A DNA stretch of 60,000 nucleotides from Neocallimastix lanati (nom. inval.) (lineage: Eukaryota; Neocallimastigomycota; Neocallimastigomycetes; Neocallimastigales; Neocallimastigaceae): contig JACVTC010000070.1 of assembly GCA_016946835.1 (NCBI GenBank), forward strand, positions 250,001-310,000, in the 5' to 3' direction. This document shows positions 12,502 to 24,087 of this stretch, piece by piece (positions within the stretch are counted from its first letter, which is position 1; every line of letters begins with the position of its first letter). The notes under the pieces were generated by a model. The model was given only the letters and a program-made list of their open reading frames with translations. It was not told the origin of the DNA and did no database searches. Made by a program: the position numbers and the translations under genes.

Positions 12502-13677
12502 TTACATAATAAATTTTTCATTCATATTCATTGGATGTGAGGTAGAAAGTTGTGGAATTTGTGGAAATTTTTTCTGTTTCATGATTTCTCTAACTTTTTT
12601 CAATAGATCCGCATAGGTAATATCTTCGTATTTTTTTAAGACGGTGATCAATGCATAGGACATGGCTCCCGTACAAACATTATTAATCTTTAAATCAGCA
12701 CTGGTTTGATCATCCCGACATCCAGAAAATTGAATAACGTCAGCATCATGTTTTCTTTTATTAATAAGTTCCTGACGACGTTGTAAGGAGGTATTACTAG
12801 CAGTCGCAAGTGATCCATCAAAAACTCCGTTCAGGGAGGCAGCAATATCTTCAATTGAACTACTACTCTTATTATTCATAAGACCGGTAGCATTTTTAAA
12901 AATTTCTCTTCGTATATCATTCTCTATGACTTCAACGGTACCGTCACATTGATAAGTGTAGGGAAGATCCATGACCGTTCCAGAATGACAGGAATCAAAT
13001 ATGGCGGTTAACTTACAACCTTGAGGTAATGGTTCAACCATGATGGAATAGATCACATCATCGACAATTTGTCCGGAAATAGTATAATCTAAGGGTAAGA
13101 TGGTTTCATCAAACCCATCATGCTCATCATTATCAACATCTTTAAAGGTACCTCCATGACCACTAAAATGGAAAAATAAAGAATCTCCTGCTTTTGCTCC
13201 ACGAACAAGCCATTTCATACCATTGATAATATTTTTATAGGTTGGTTTTCGTTCACGATCGGGTTGTTCATCCGTTAGATATAAACAATTTTTAAAGCCG
13301 AATCGACTACACATTAATTCTGAAATATTTTTAACATCACTGATGCAACCGTTAAGTTCCGCCTTCGTTCCATAATAATTAATTCCAATGAAAAGAGCTT
13401 TCTTATTGCCAGTACAATCTGATGTAAAAAATTCATCCCCATCATTATTTTCATAAAATTCTTGAATATTGGAATTCCACAGTTTATTTTTCTTAATACT
13501 TTGATGAATATTTTTATTAAATTCATTAACATTATATTTCGGTTTTTTCTTTGATTTATTTTTACCTTTATTATCATGATGTTCAGAGGTATTTGGAATG
13601 GCTTGAAGTTTAGGATTATTGGATGGATGTTGAACTTGATTTTTCCTTTGATATGACATGGATTGAGTGGAATGCAT
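12502..13677 (-). CDS. Type I metacaspase (caspase-like cysteine protease)
   Basis: This 391-residue protein is a clan CD cysteine peptidase of the metacaspase family, which cleaves after Arg/Lys and is usually calcium-activated. Residues 1-85 form a polar Lys/Asn/Gln-rich prodomain, shorter and less Pro/Gln-rich than in yeast Mca1. The caspase fold starts at KKALFIGINYY (92-102). The catalytic dyad is visible as His174 in FSGHGG and Cys230 in DSCHSG, with the acidic loop DNDEHDGFDETILP between them. SGCRDDQTSAD (318-328) is the expected S1-pocket segment and TGAMSYAL follows. A p20-p10 linker with KRKHDAD precedes it and there is no type II insertion. The start is the first ATG, preceded by an A-run on the coding strand. 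No intron or frameshift is seen. Role inferred from the family: cytosolic proteostasis and stress-linked cell death. It stands alone with no functional neighbour. Confidence 0.95.
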   Translation of the reverse strand: MHSTQSMSYQRKNQVQHPSNNPKLQAIPNTSEHHDNKGKNKSKKKPKYNVNEFNKNIHQSIKKNKLWNSNIQEFYENNDGDEFFTSDCTGNKKALFIGINYYGTKAELNGCISDVKNISELMCSRFGFKNCLYLTDEQPDRERKPTYKNIINGMKWLVRGAKAGDSLFFHFSGHGGTFKDVDNDEHDGFDETILPLDYTISGQIVDDVIYSIMVEPLPQGCKLTAIFDSCHSGTVMDLPYTYQCDGTVEVIENDIRREIFKNATGLMNNKSSSSIEDIAASLNGVFDGSLATASNTSLQRRQELINKRKHDADVIQFSGCRDDQTSADLKINNVCTGAMSYALITVLKKYEDITYADLLKKVREIMKQKKFPQIPQLSTSHPMNMNEKFIM

Positions 13678-15142
13678 TTTTTTTTTTTTTTTCTTTCTTT
13701 CTTTTTTTCTTTCTTTCTTTTCTTATTTTTTTTATATTTTATATAGGTTGTGTGTTTAATATAATATTTAACAGAAAAAAAAAATTAAAAAATAAAAATA
13801 AAAAATAAAAATATAGATTACTTTTATCTTTTTTTTCCTTTTATTGTTTTATGAATATAATAATTTTTTTTTTATTATTATTTTTATTTTTAATATTATT
13901 ATGTCTTTTTTTTTTTTTATATATATATTCTTTGATGTTTATATTTCTTAATTAGATATTTTCTTCTCTTTTTTTTTTTATTTTTATTTTTTTTTATTTT
14001 TTTTTAAAAAAAAAAAAAAAAAATTATATAAAATCATAATTTATTTTTAATAAAGTTAAAAATTTAAGATGCCTTTTAATATTATTTGTGAATTAAGGAA
14101 ATAAATTTCAATTAAAAATGAATAGACTATTCGTCAATTCAAAAAAAAAAAAAATTTTTTTTTTTTTTTTTTTTTTTTTGACATTTAAATTAACAAAATT
14201 TAAATAATATATATTATAATATATTTATTATATATTATATTAATTTTTATTAAAATAATAATAATAGATTTTGAATTTTTATATAAATTAAAAAAAAAAA
14301 AAAAAAACTTTTTTTTTTTTTGAAAGATACTAATAATAGAAAATTTCTTAAATAAAAATTTATATGTATATATATATATTAATAGCAATATTATAATAAT
14401 ATTTATTAATGATTAATTAATAGGTATCAAAATTTAATACTTTTGAAATGTTTATTTAAGATTTATTATGTCAAAAGTTTTTCATTTGAATTATTGAATT
14501 TAATATTTGATTTAAACAAAAAATATATAAAAAATAAAAAAAAAAAAAAAAAATAATTTAATAAGGAATACAAATGAAATAAGAGGAATAATTAATTTTA
14601 ATTTAAATTTTATATTATTAAAATTTTATGTAAAAAAAAAAAAATAAAAATTAAAAAATATTACATATAATATTTTTTTTTTTTTTTGGTTAAATTAGTA
14701 TTAAATTTTAAATATTAAATTAATAAATTAACAGCTACAGTTAAAATTGTAGTATATTTTTTCTATAAATTTATAAATATATTATTATTAAAAAAAAAAA
14801 ACTATGTTAAAATATATTTATAAAAAAAAAAATTTTTTTTTTTATTCTCATTCGATTAATACATTATAAGGAACATATATATATTTAATTTTTTTTTATC
14901 TAATTTTTTTAATATTAAAAATCTTTATTAACTATTATTTATATTCATTATCATCTTAATTTTTAGTTAGAAAAATTAAAACCATAATTATCCTAAAGTA
15001 ATTCAATATAAATTTTTTTTTTTTATTTTATTAATGGATAAGGAATCAGCAATGCTTAATAGTATATTTCTATGAAATGATTAAAAGATGTTTTAATATT
15101 TTTATTTTCTCTCTTTCATTATTATAATTATTATTACAATTA

Positions 15143-15184
<42 letters not shown>

Positions 15185-16007
15185 GAAACGGTTTGATCCG
15201 TAAGGTGGACCCTTAATAATTATTTTTTTCTAAATTCCTTTAGTTGTCTGTGATATTAATTTTAATATTGTTATTAACATTACTATTCTATATAAATATT
15301 CTTTTTTTTTTTTTTTTTTGTTCAATATCTGTAATGTTTAAATGTATAAGAATAACCTATTCCGCTTTTTGTTTATTATTATAATAAAATAAGAATTCAT
15401 TAAAATATTAAAGATCTTGTAAAAATCCCAATAATATAAACTAATTTTCTTATAAATATCAAATTAATTTTTTTTTTTTTTTTGTAATATTATTAATAAA
15501 AAATAAATAATAAATATATCATATGTTTGATACTATATTCCTACAAAATTTATTTTTTCTAATATTATTGTCCTAACCTTTATTTTTTAATTTTATTTTT
15601 TTTTTAATTAAATCTATTTAAAAAAAATTTCAAAAAAAAAAAAAAAAAAAAATAGAAAGAACATTATATAAAAATTTATTATATATATAATATATAAAAA
15701 AATATTTAGGATTAGTGTTAATTTATTTTTTAGATTATTTTTTTTTAAAAAAATAATAGATAATATATATATTATAATTACTAACTAAGAGAAAATTAAT
15801 ATATATTAGGAAAATATAATTATTATTATTATAAAAAAAAAAAAAATTTAATACTAAAACTAATGAAATAATAAAATCTTAAAAAAATTTTATTATATAT
15901 TAATTAAAATTGATTTGATTTCATTTAAAAAAAAAAAAAAAAATTTTTGGGCGATGGTGTAGTGAAGGTAAAAAAGTAAAAAATTTAATGTTTGGGAGAG
16001 GAGGATT

Positions 16008-16042
<35 letters not shown>

Positions 16043-16060
16043 TTTTTTTTTTTTTTTTTT
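13678..16060. other. Homopolymer-rich intergenic region
   Basis: No gene. The upstream side of the metacaspase starts with a T/CTTT-rich stretch (A/GAAA-rich on the coding strand). The rest is dominated by A-tracts abutting T-tracts (see 14141-14179, also near 13996-14022, 14290-14320 and 14820-14842), a T-run of about 36 at 15145-15180 followed by a small GC-containing patch (15181-15215), and an AAT microsatellite at 16009-16041. Confidence 0.8.
14141..14179. repeat. A14-T25 abutting homopolymer tracts
   Basis: Fourteen A directly followed by 25 T with no spacer, making a self-complementary hairpin/cruciform of 14 pairs. It is the cleanest of several such A/T junctions within 1 kb upstream of the metacaspase. 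Nucleosome exclusion is a general property of such tracts; any promoter role here is inference. Confidence 0.85.
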
Positions 16061-16175
16061 ATTTATATATCTATTTATATTTAATTTAATATCCCATATA
16101 TTTATATCTTGTACTTTGTATGATGAATTTTTTCATCTTCATCAAAATATTTTTTACATTGATTTATTATCAATA

Positions 16176-16232
<57 letters not shown>

Positions 16233-16570
16233 TTTCTCTCAAGCTCTCAAGTAAATTTTCATAACCACATACCATATACCATATTTGGCACATTTTAATT
16301 TGGCTGGCAAAATTCCGCTTCCGCTATGAATTAAAAGTGATACCTTATTTTTTTTTTTTTTTTTTTTTTTAAGAAGTATATATAGCTTGTGGTTGAATTT
16401 TTTTTTTTTTTTTTTTTTTTAAGAAGTATATATAGCTTGTGGTTGAATTTTTTTTTTTTTTTTTTTTTTTTGGTAATTATAAAATGTTTTTTTTTAAGAA
16501 ATAGAACTATTTCCCTTTCCCCCTCTCCTTTTTTTTTTTTTTTTTAAGTAGTATATATAGCCTGTGGTTG

Positions 16571-16610
<40 letters not shown>

Positions 16611-17312
16611 TTTGTGAAATATACACATAATTAGAATTAAGATATTTCTTTATTCCAATCCCCAGCTTATTTTAAACCCTAGAGAGTTTTTTTTTTTTTT
16701 TTTTTTTATTTTTCATTTACATATCTATTTATATTTAATATCCCGTATATTTATATCTTGTACTTTGTATGATGAATTTTTTCATCTTCATCAAAATATT
16801 TTTTACATTGATTTATTATCAATATATATATATATATATATTTTTTACATATATTTCTCTAAAGCTCTCAAGTAAATTTTCATAACCACATACTAACTAC
16901 ATACCATATTTGGCACATTTTAATTTGGCTGGCAAAATTCCGTATCCGCTATGAATTAAAAGTGATACCTTATTTTTTTTATTTTTAATAAGTATATATA
17001 GCTTGTGGTTGAATTTTTTTTTTCTAAGAAGTATATATAGCTTGTGGTTGAATTTTTTTTAAAGAAGTATATATAGCTTGTGGTTGAATTTTTTTTTTCT
17101 AAGAAGTATATATAGCTTGTGGTTGAATTTTTTTTAAAGAAGTATATATAGCTTGTGGTTGAATTTTTTTTTTAAGAAGTATATATAGCTTGTGGTTGAA
17201 TTTTTTTTTTTTTTTTTTTTGGTAATTATAAAATTTTTTTTTTAAGAAATAGAACTATTTCCCTTTCCCCCTCTCCTTTTTTTTTTTAAGTAGTATATAT
17301 AGCCTGTGGTTG

Positions 17313-17353
<41 letters not shown>

Positions 17354-17424
17354 TTTGTGAAATATACACATAATTAGAATTAAGATATTTCTTTATTCCA
17401 ATCCCCAGCTTATTTTAAACCCTA

Positions 17425-17455
<31 letters not shown>

Positions 17456-17769
17456 CATTTACATATCTATTTATATTTAATTTAATATCCCATATATTTA
17501 TATCTTGTACTTTGTATGATGAATTTTTTCATCTTCATCAAAATATTTTTTACAATGATTTATTATCAATATATATATATATATATATATTTTTTTTTTT
17601 TACATATATTTCTCTCAAGCTCTCAAGTAAATTTTCATAACCACATACCACGTACTATATTTGGCACATTTTAATTTGGCTGGCAACATTCCGCTTCCGC
17701 TATGAATTAAAAGTGATACCTTATTTTATTTTTTTTTTTTTTTTAAGAAGTATATATAGCCTGTGGTTG

Positions 17770-17811
<42 letters not shown>

Positions 17812-17882
17812 TTTGTGAAATATACACATAATTAGAATTAAGATATTTCTTTATTCCAATCCCCAGCTTATTTTAAACCCTA

Positions 17883-17933
<51 letters not shown>

Positions 17934-18472
17934 CATTTACATATCTATTTATATTTAATTTAATATCCCATATATTTATATCTTGTACTTTGTATGATGA
18001 ATTTTTTCATCTTCATCAAAATATTTTTTACAATGATTTATTATCAATATATATATATATATATATATTTTTTTTTTTTACATATATTTCTCTCAAGCTC
18101 TCAAGTAAATTTTCATAACCACATACCACGTACTATATTTGGCACATTTTAATTTGGCTGGCAACATTCCGCTTCCGCTATGAATTAAAAGTGATACCTT
18201 ATTTTATTTTTTTTTTTTTAAGAAGTATATATAGCCTGTGGTTGAATTTTTTTTTTTAAGAAGTATATATAGCTTGTGGTTGAATTTTTTTTAAAGAAGT
18301 ATATATAGCTTGTGGTTGAATTTTTTTTTTTAAGAAGTATATATAGCTTGTGGTTGAATTTTTTTTTTTTTTTTTTTTTGGTAATTATAAAATGTTTTTT
18401 TTTAAGAAATAGAACTATTTCTCTTTCCTCCTCTCCTTTTTTTTTTTAAGTAGTATATATAGCCTGTGGTTG

Positions 18473-18514
<42 letters not shown>

Positions 18515-18535
18515 AGTATATATAGCTTGTGGTTG

Positions 18536-18576
<41 letters not shown>

Positions 18577-18715
18577 AGTATATATAGCTTGTGGTTGAAT
18601 TTTTTTTTTTTTTTTTTTTTTGGTAATTATAAATTTTTTTTTTAAGAAATAGAACTATTTCCCTTTCCCCCTCTCCTTTTTTTTTTTTTTAAGTAGTATA
18701 TATAGCCTGTGGTTG

Positions 18716-18755
<40 letters not shown>

Positions 18756-18826
18756 TTTGTGAAATATACACATAATTAGAATTAAGATATTTCTTTATTC
18801 CAATCCCCAGCTTATTTTAAACCCTA

Positions 18827-18866
<40 letters not shown>

Positions 18867-18982
18867 CATTTACATATCTATTTATATTTAATTTAATATC
18901 CCATATATTTATATCTTGTACTTTGTATGATGAATTTTTTCATCTTCATCAAAATATTTTTTACAATGATTTATTATCAATA

Positions 18983-19013
<31 letters not shown>

Positions 19014-19203
19014 TTACATATATTTCTCTCAAGCTCTCAAGTAAATTTTCATTTTCATAACCACATACCACGTACTATATTTGGCACATTTTAATTTGGC
19101 TGGCAAAATTCCGCTTCCGCTATGAATTAAAAGTGATACCTTATTTTTTTTATTTTTATTTTTTTTTTTTTAAGAAGTATATATAGCTTGTGGTTGAATT
19201 TTT
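16061..19203. repeat. Higher-order tandem repeat, about five units
   Basis: Five copies of a composite unit start at about 16061, 16715, 17456, 17934 and 18867 (the last partial). Each begins with a block holding TATCTTGTACTTTGTATGAT and TTCATCTTCATCAAAATA. A second block has TTTGGCTGGCAAAATTCCGC, then copies of a short module with AGTATATATAGCTTGTGG. In the first, second and fourth units these are followed by a block with ACTATTTCCCTTTCCCCCTC. The unit ends with a block holding CAATCCCCAGCTTATTTTAA and CCCTAGAGAG. Units differ in length (roughly 480-930 bases) mainly through short-module number and T-tract length, while the block sequences stay almost identical, implying recent amplification or homogenisation. 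No coding frame runs through it. Confidence 0.9.
16371..19203 (-). repeat. Short module ending in A-tract, about 20 copies
   Basis: The short module of about 28 bases, containing AGTATATATAGC[T/C]TGTGG on the plus strand, occurs about 20 times, for example at 16371, 16421, 17025, 17063, 18258, 18511 and 19172. A T-tract of very variable length (about 8 to 45) precedes nearly every copy. Read on the minus strand, each copy is TTCAACCACAAGC... followed by an A-tail. Copies carrying AGCCTGTGG usually sit next to the CCCTTTCCCCCTC block, so two subtypes occupy fixed places in the higher-order unit. Orientation is drawn as minus because of the A-tail polarity; function is unknown. Confidence 0.8.
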
Positions 19204-19350
19204 TTTTTGTTTCTTCGTCTTCAAGTAAAGTCTTCATCACTGTAAACTGATATTTTTTTTTTTTTTTCTCCTTGATAATGAATTCATTTTTTTCCCCTAT
19301 CAGTTTCTTTTAGTAAAATATTATCAACATAGGATTAATACTAAGGTTTA

Positions 19351-19381
<31 letters not shown>

Positions 19382-19439
19382 TTTACATTTGTTAAATATA
19401 CACTTAATCAGAATTAATTTATGAACAATAAATTCAAAT

Positions 19440-20010
19440 ATTTCTACTCTCAGAGAGAAGGGGTTACTGTTCAACCGTTCACTTATCCCTCATAACCTTC
19501 AACAAAATGGGGGAAATGATGGGAGAGAGCTGAAATCATTTTTTAATGACACCCTCTCATTAGTTCAGCTAACTCTCTACCTCTACTTCATCATCATCAT
19601 CATCATCATCATCATCTTCTTCTTCTTCATGATTTATAACTTTGCAAAAAAAAAAAAAAAGAATTCTGGGAATACCCGGTAGACACTGCCTATCACATAC
19701 ACCATCGTATTTTCTATTCCCCCTCACTCTGCTATCAACAACAAAAAACCATTTTTTGAAGTTCTATTTAGAAATTCAGAACCAAAAAAAAAAAGGACTA
19801 TTCACATTTTAAAGTCTTCAAGTGTTAAAGGTTTATTTTTTTCTTTGTTCTCAAAGCCACAACGAAAACAAATACGACAATAAAATTCTTTCCTTGGTTG
19901 GTATCTTCTTGGGTGATCACCCATCAACTATAATTCCTATACAATTTCTGAACAATCGCCAATAATAAGATCGTTTTTCTCTCGTTCCGTCGATTTCTTT
20001 TTGAAGATAC
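19440..20010 (+). pseudogene. Decayed copia integrase region
   Basis: Plus-strand pieces of a Ty1/copia integrase survive in several frames. EKGLLFNRS (from about 19456) and LQQNGGNDGRE (about 19496-19530) correspond to the segment before and around the third catalytic acid, normally TPQQNG-x-x-ER-x-NR. EFWEYPVDTAYHIHHR (about 19661-19708) matches the FW-x-x-AV-x-TA-x-YI-x-NR motif, and GIFLGDHPSTI (about 19905-19937) matches the GFLGY-x-P segment. Breaks include several frame changes and A-runs at 19646-19660 and 20024-20041, plus a CAT/CTT repeat near 19590-19628. The order and direction show that this is the upstream part of the relic at 20306-22140. Clearly non-functional. Confidence 0.8.
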
Positions 20011-20305
20011 TTCTGACAACTCCAAAAAAAAAAAAAAAAAATAAAATATCTCATCTAGTTCCCCAGGGACATTTTAAATTTTTTGTCAATTTTTTTTTTT
20101 TAAGAAATTCAAAGGTGAAGGGGAAGGCAACGCCTCTATGATAAACAAGTTTTTTAATAATTTTTTTTAACAATTTTTTTCTTATGATCCGCAAAAAAAA
20201 AAAAAACTTGCATCATCAAATCAATAATAACAATAACAATTAACAATAACAATAAGATAATTTTATAAAAACAATATTACCTCAAAACAATGAAGATAAA
20301 GCCCA

Positions 20306-22140
20306 ATGACACCAACTACTGAATTAAAACCAAATGGCCACCCAGGAAAAAAAAAAAAAAAAAAAAAAAAAAAATTAGCGATCATCAAAACCTCAAAAGG
20401 AATCAATAAGACTTTGATGTCATCTTCAACCTACCTCGACAAAGATGACGGGTTAAAAAAAAAAAGGCCATTAGGGTGGAACTTAAGAATATGAAGAAAC
20501 TTAAAAAAAGGTTTTCAATACCTATCCAATTCCCCTCCTTACCTCAATGATTATCAATATTGTATCCTGCAAGTAGGTACTAAAAATATATAAAAATGAC
20601 TCCGATTGGAGGGGGGGGAGAGAATTTCATAAGAAGAAAGGCCGGACTAGTAGGGAGGAGAGGTTTCACCCAAAGGTATGGAAATAGATTTATACTTTCA
20701 CCTTTTTTTTCCCCCCCCCTTCTCTACACACATACACATTAAAGCTGAACTTACTGTGGATTATCGTTTGCCCTCGCAGTACAAAAGAAACTATCGAATA
20801 ATGCAAATTGACGTTTAACGTCACGTACCTAAATGCCAACCTTAAATGAAGACATCTATATCAAGACACCAAGGGGACACCCGATGCATAATAAAGAATT
20901 ATTCTTAAAAACTCAACAAAGCCCTATATGGATTAAAGCAGGCAGGCCGAGAATGGAAATGGGACACTGAACAACATACTCAGAAAGATGGGGCTTCCGA
21001 AGATTAATTAGCGAAACGTGTCTTTACATCATGGAAAAAAAAAAAAAAAAAAAAACAAATCAAAGGAGGTTTTATGCATTGTAGTGATCTACGAAAATGA
21101 TATATTACTAAATAGGTAAAGAAAAAGAAAAAAAGAAATTATATATGAAAAAAAAAAGAACAAATTAAAGTATATTTTAATATTAAAAGATAGAGGTGAT
21201 TTTGATTTCGTCATTGGAATAAAATTTACAAAAAAAAGAAAAAAAAGTATTACGATGGATATTTCATACAAACAACGAGGCTACAAAAAAGGAATGATTT
21301 AGTTAAGTTTAAACTAAAGGATTACTTACCCGTTACGAAAAAAAAAAAAAAAAAATCCTGAAAACTCATTGAGAGCCTCAGTTTAAGAAAAGGGCAACGA
21401 AACATTAAAACAGGAGCGCCATCGGATAATTTGATCTATCTAGCCGCCTGCACTAGGCCTGATATAATGTTTGCTGTAAACAGAGCTGCCAGAAAGAATA
21501 AAAAAAATCCAACTTTAGAAGATTGGGTCAATGTTGAACGGAATATTCAAGAAGTATCTGAGGTATACTATCAACTACGGGGTTAAAGTTACACAAAAGA
21601 AAGGTCGTTAAAGGTCATACGTAGATGCAGACTACGCAGGGCGACCCCCCAACTCGAGAAAATCAACCTTTGGATTCTTGATGATGATTGAACATGCGCC
21701 AATTTAGCTGGTATTCTAATCTGCAGATAAAATGTGTAGGGACATCTACTGATGAATCGGAATATTATAGTGTTTAGTGATTTTGCAAAGCAGAGATTAT
21801 GGTACCTAAAACATATTAAATGAATTGAATATAAATATAAAAAATCGTTACCATTAACAATCGATAATAGGACTGCCATATACAACTGTCAGAATCAATC
21901 AATAAATCCAAGATCAAAGCATATCAACATCAAATATCATCACGTAAGGGACCTCGTTAGGGAAAATAAAATAAATTTTTAAAATATATTAATTCTAAAG
22001 AAAATCTAGCAAATGGATTTACAAAGTATCTTTGTAACTCCTTAATGGATAAATTCGGATATTCATTACTTACGGAAATGAAAGACCATTGAGACAAATC
22101 TCACGTATCCTTACGAATAGTTAGATTTGAGGGGTAGTAT
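20306..22140 (+). pseudogene. Decayed copia reverse transcriptase and RNase H
   Basis: Downstream continuation of the integrase relic. Readable pieces in order are: KAGLVGRRGFTQRYG (about 20640-20685; intact copia has KARLVARGF-Q), SFALAVQKKLSNN (about 20766-20804) and the degraded QIDV...YLNA segment. Then come LNKALYGLKQAGREW (about 20912-20956), DNLIYLAACTRPDIMFAVNR (about 21426-21485), YADYAG, TSTDESEYYS (about 21739-21770), the DNRTA segment, SKHINIKYHHVRDLV (about 21913-21957), and NLANGFTK (about 22003-22026). The YVDD catalytic segment is not recognisable. A-runs of 14-28 bases interrupt it (20193-20206, 20347-20374, 21035-21055, 21338-21355). It uses YGLKQAGREW where the intact element at 24-30 kb uses YGLKQSGRQW, so it belongs to a different copia lineage. 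Confidence 0.85.
22125..22137 (+). other. Probable polypurine tract of the decayed copia element
   Basis: ATTTGAGGGGTAG lies just after the last RNase H remnant, the place where copia elements keep the plus-strand priming tract. It closely resembles the ATTTGAGGGGGAG tract of the intact element at 24408-24420 (minus). The 3' LTR would begin near TATTAAACAACAA; no LTR pair was found. Confidence 0.55.
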
Positions 22141-22330
22141 TAAACAACAATATTAATCATATCTTACCTGTAATCAAAATAAAATAAGAAAGTTAAAAAT
22201 AGTTCATAAAGAAAAAGAGCTTTAAAAATATATATCTTTTTTTTTTTTTTTTTATTTACACAAAATAAAGCTAAATGAATATCATATACTTCATAAGTGC
22301 ATTTTCATAATTTTAGGTTTCAAAATATTT

Positions 22331-22422
<92 letters not shown>

Positions 22423-22423
22423 T
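22331..22423. repeat. (AAT)n microsatellite
   Basis: About 30 uninterrupted AAT triplets, with no open-frame support on either strand. Confidence 0.95.
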
Positions 22424-22718
22424 TAAAATAGAACTTAAATAATTATAATTAATGAAAATATAATTTTAATATTATTTTAATATAAATATTAATTGGAACT
22501 TAATTTTATTATATTGTACTAATAACAGCTATTTTTAATAATAATAGTAATAATAGTCAAAAAAAAAAAATGTTGATAATATTTATAACATAAAAAATAA
22601 ATATTGAAATATGCAAAGTAACTTAAAAACTATTTAAATATTATATTGTATATGATATAAGTATAGTAATCTTGAATATTTAGTATATATTCAATAATTT
22701 TAAATTAAGTTCTTCTAA

Positions 22719-22901
22719 ATACACAAGATTAAGACACCCACACTAATCAGCCCGTGCCATCATCCAATTCTCTATAGACAAATGGAACATGAAAAAAGAA
22801 ATTCATCTGAATTATTAAACAAAAATTTGGACAAAATTATCTTTTTTAATATTATTAAAAATGTAGTTTATTCTTTACTTCCTACTGATGTTCTTTTTTG
22901 A
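22719..22901 (+). other. Unexplained 60-codon coding-like island
   Basis: An open plus-strand frame runs from just after a stop at 22716 to a TGA at 22899-22901, with the first ATG at 22782. The peptide is mixed, not low-complexity: it reads TPTLISPCHHPILYRQMEHE, then KRNSSELLNKNLDKIIFF, and ends YSLLPTDVLF. The DNA includes CAGCCCGTGCCATCATCC, unusual for this desert. No domain was recognised. It could be an exon, a transposon scrap or chance. Confidence 0.25.
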
Positions 22902-24082
22902 TGATATATATTTTTTGCTTATTATAATCCCTATATATCCTCAAAAAAGAATATTAATATGAAGTGAAGAATATTTTTTTACTTATTCTTTTTTTTTTTT
23001 TTTTTATTTCATATTTCGTCATATGTTATATATATTTTATAAAATCTTTAAAATTTTCAACTATTAATAAATAAATTTTTATAATAATAAAAATTTATTT
23101 AAAGTTTAAAAGTAATTAATAATAAAATATCTTAATTATAAAAAATTATTAATATTACTATTATTATTATTGAAGTTATAAGTTATAAGTAATTAATTTA
23201 AATCTTGTTTTAATTATTATAAAAGTAAAAAATTTATGATAATAAAAAAAAAAAAAAAAATTGCTATTAATAATATTATATCATTAATCATTAATATTAT
23301 ATTAATTTATATTAAATCTATCTTTTTTATTATTATTATCAATGAATGTGACAGTAATTAAATATTAGGTAATAATATTTAATTATTATAATATAATATA
23401 ATATTAATACTATCAAGATATCAGTTTTTTTTTTTTTTTTTTTTTTTTTTTGAAAATATTTTTCATTTTATTAAAATTTTAATAAATCATTTTTATCATT
23501 TTTTTCTATTAATAATCATTTAAAAAAGCATGAATTTTTTGTATAATTTATTTTAAGTCGTTTTGAATATACTAAAGTTAAATTTATATATCAATATATT
23601 TTTAATATCTGAAAAATGATGATACTTTTTGTTAATTTGTAATAGTAAATATATATATATATATGAATTCTTTAATTAAAAATATTTTATTTAATATAAT
23701 GAATTTAAAATATAATACATATTTCTATATTCTAGGATTTTATTAAATTATAATCATTTATAAAATTTCTGTCTTTTTTTTTTTTTTTTTATTACTTTTT
23801 TTATTATATTTTATTTTACAAATCTTTACACAAATATTCATATAATAATAACAAAAAGCTTTTTAATAATAATACTCATAATACTAATACTCATAATAAT
23901 TATAATAAATAGATGGATAGATAGATTTATAGATATAAAGAATTAATTAATTAATTATTTAATTAATTAAATGGATAATTAGATAAATAAATGATAATAA
24001 ATTAAAAAAAAAAGTAATTAATTAATCATCAATAAATTCAATCATCCATTCTAAATTTTTTAATTAAAACAGAATAACAATA

Positions 24083-24087
24083 ATAAC
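24083..24087. repeat. Target site duplication (left)
   Basis: ATAAC directly precedes the left LTR and is repeated at 30440-30444 after the right LTR. Five bases is the length copia integrases generate. Confidence 0.9.

Larger units (their letters stand above)
22141..24082. other. AT-rich intergenic region
   Basis: Mostly A/T desert between two copia elements, with an AAT microsatellite at 22331-22423, T-tracts and a TAGA/TAAT repeat patch near 23915-23975. One more complex island (22719-22901) is listed separately. I saw no LTR resembling those at 24-30 kb. Confidence 0.75.

Noticed and set aside
16670-16690. CCCTAGAG words resembling telomere repeats
   Set aside because: One word per higher-order unit, never tandem, so not a telomere tract.
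16061-19203. Regular short repeats looked like a CRISPR array
   Set aside because: The intervals are T-tracts or other repeated blocks, not unique spacers, and the genome is eukaryotic.
20306-20494. 62-codon open frame with poly-Lys
   Set aside because: It is a scrap of the decayed copia element carrying an A28 expansion, not a gene.
21589-21885. 98-codon minus-strand open frame
   Set aside because: Antisense shadow of the plus-strand RNase H remnants.
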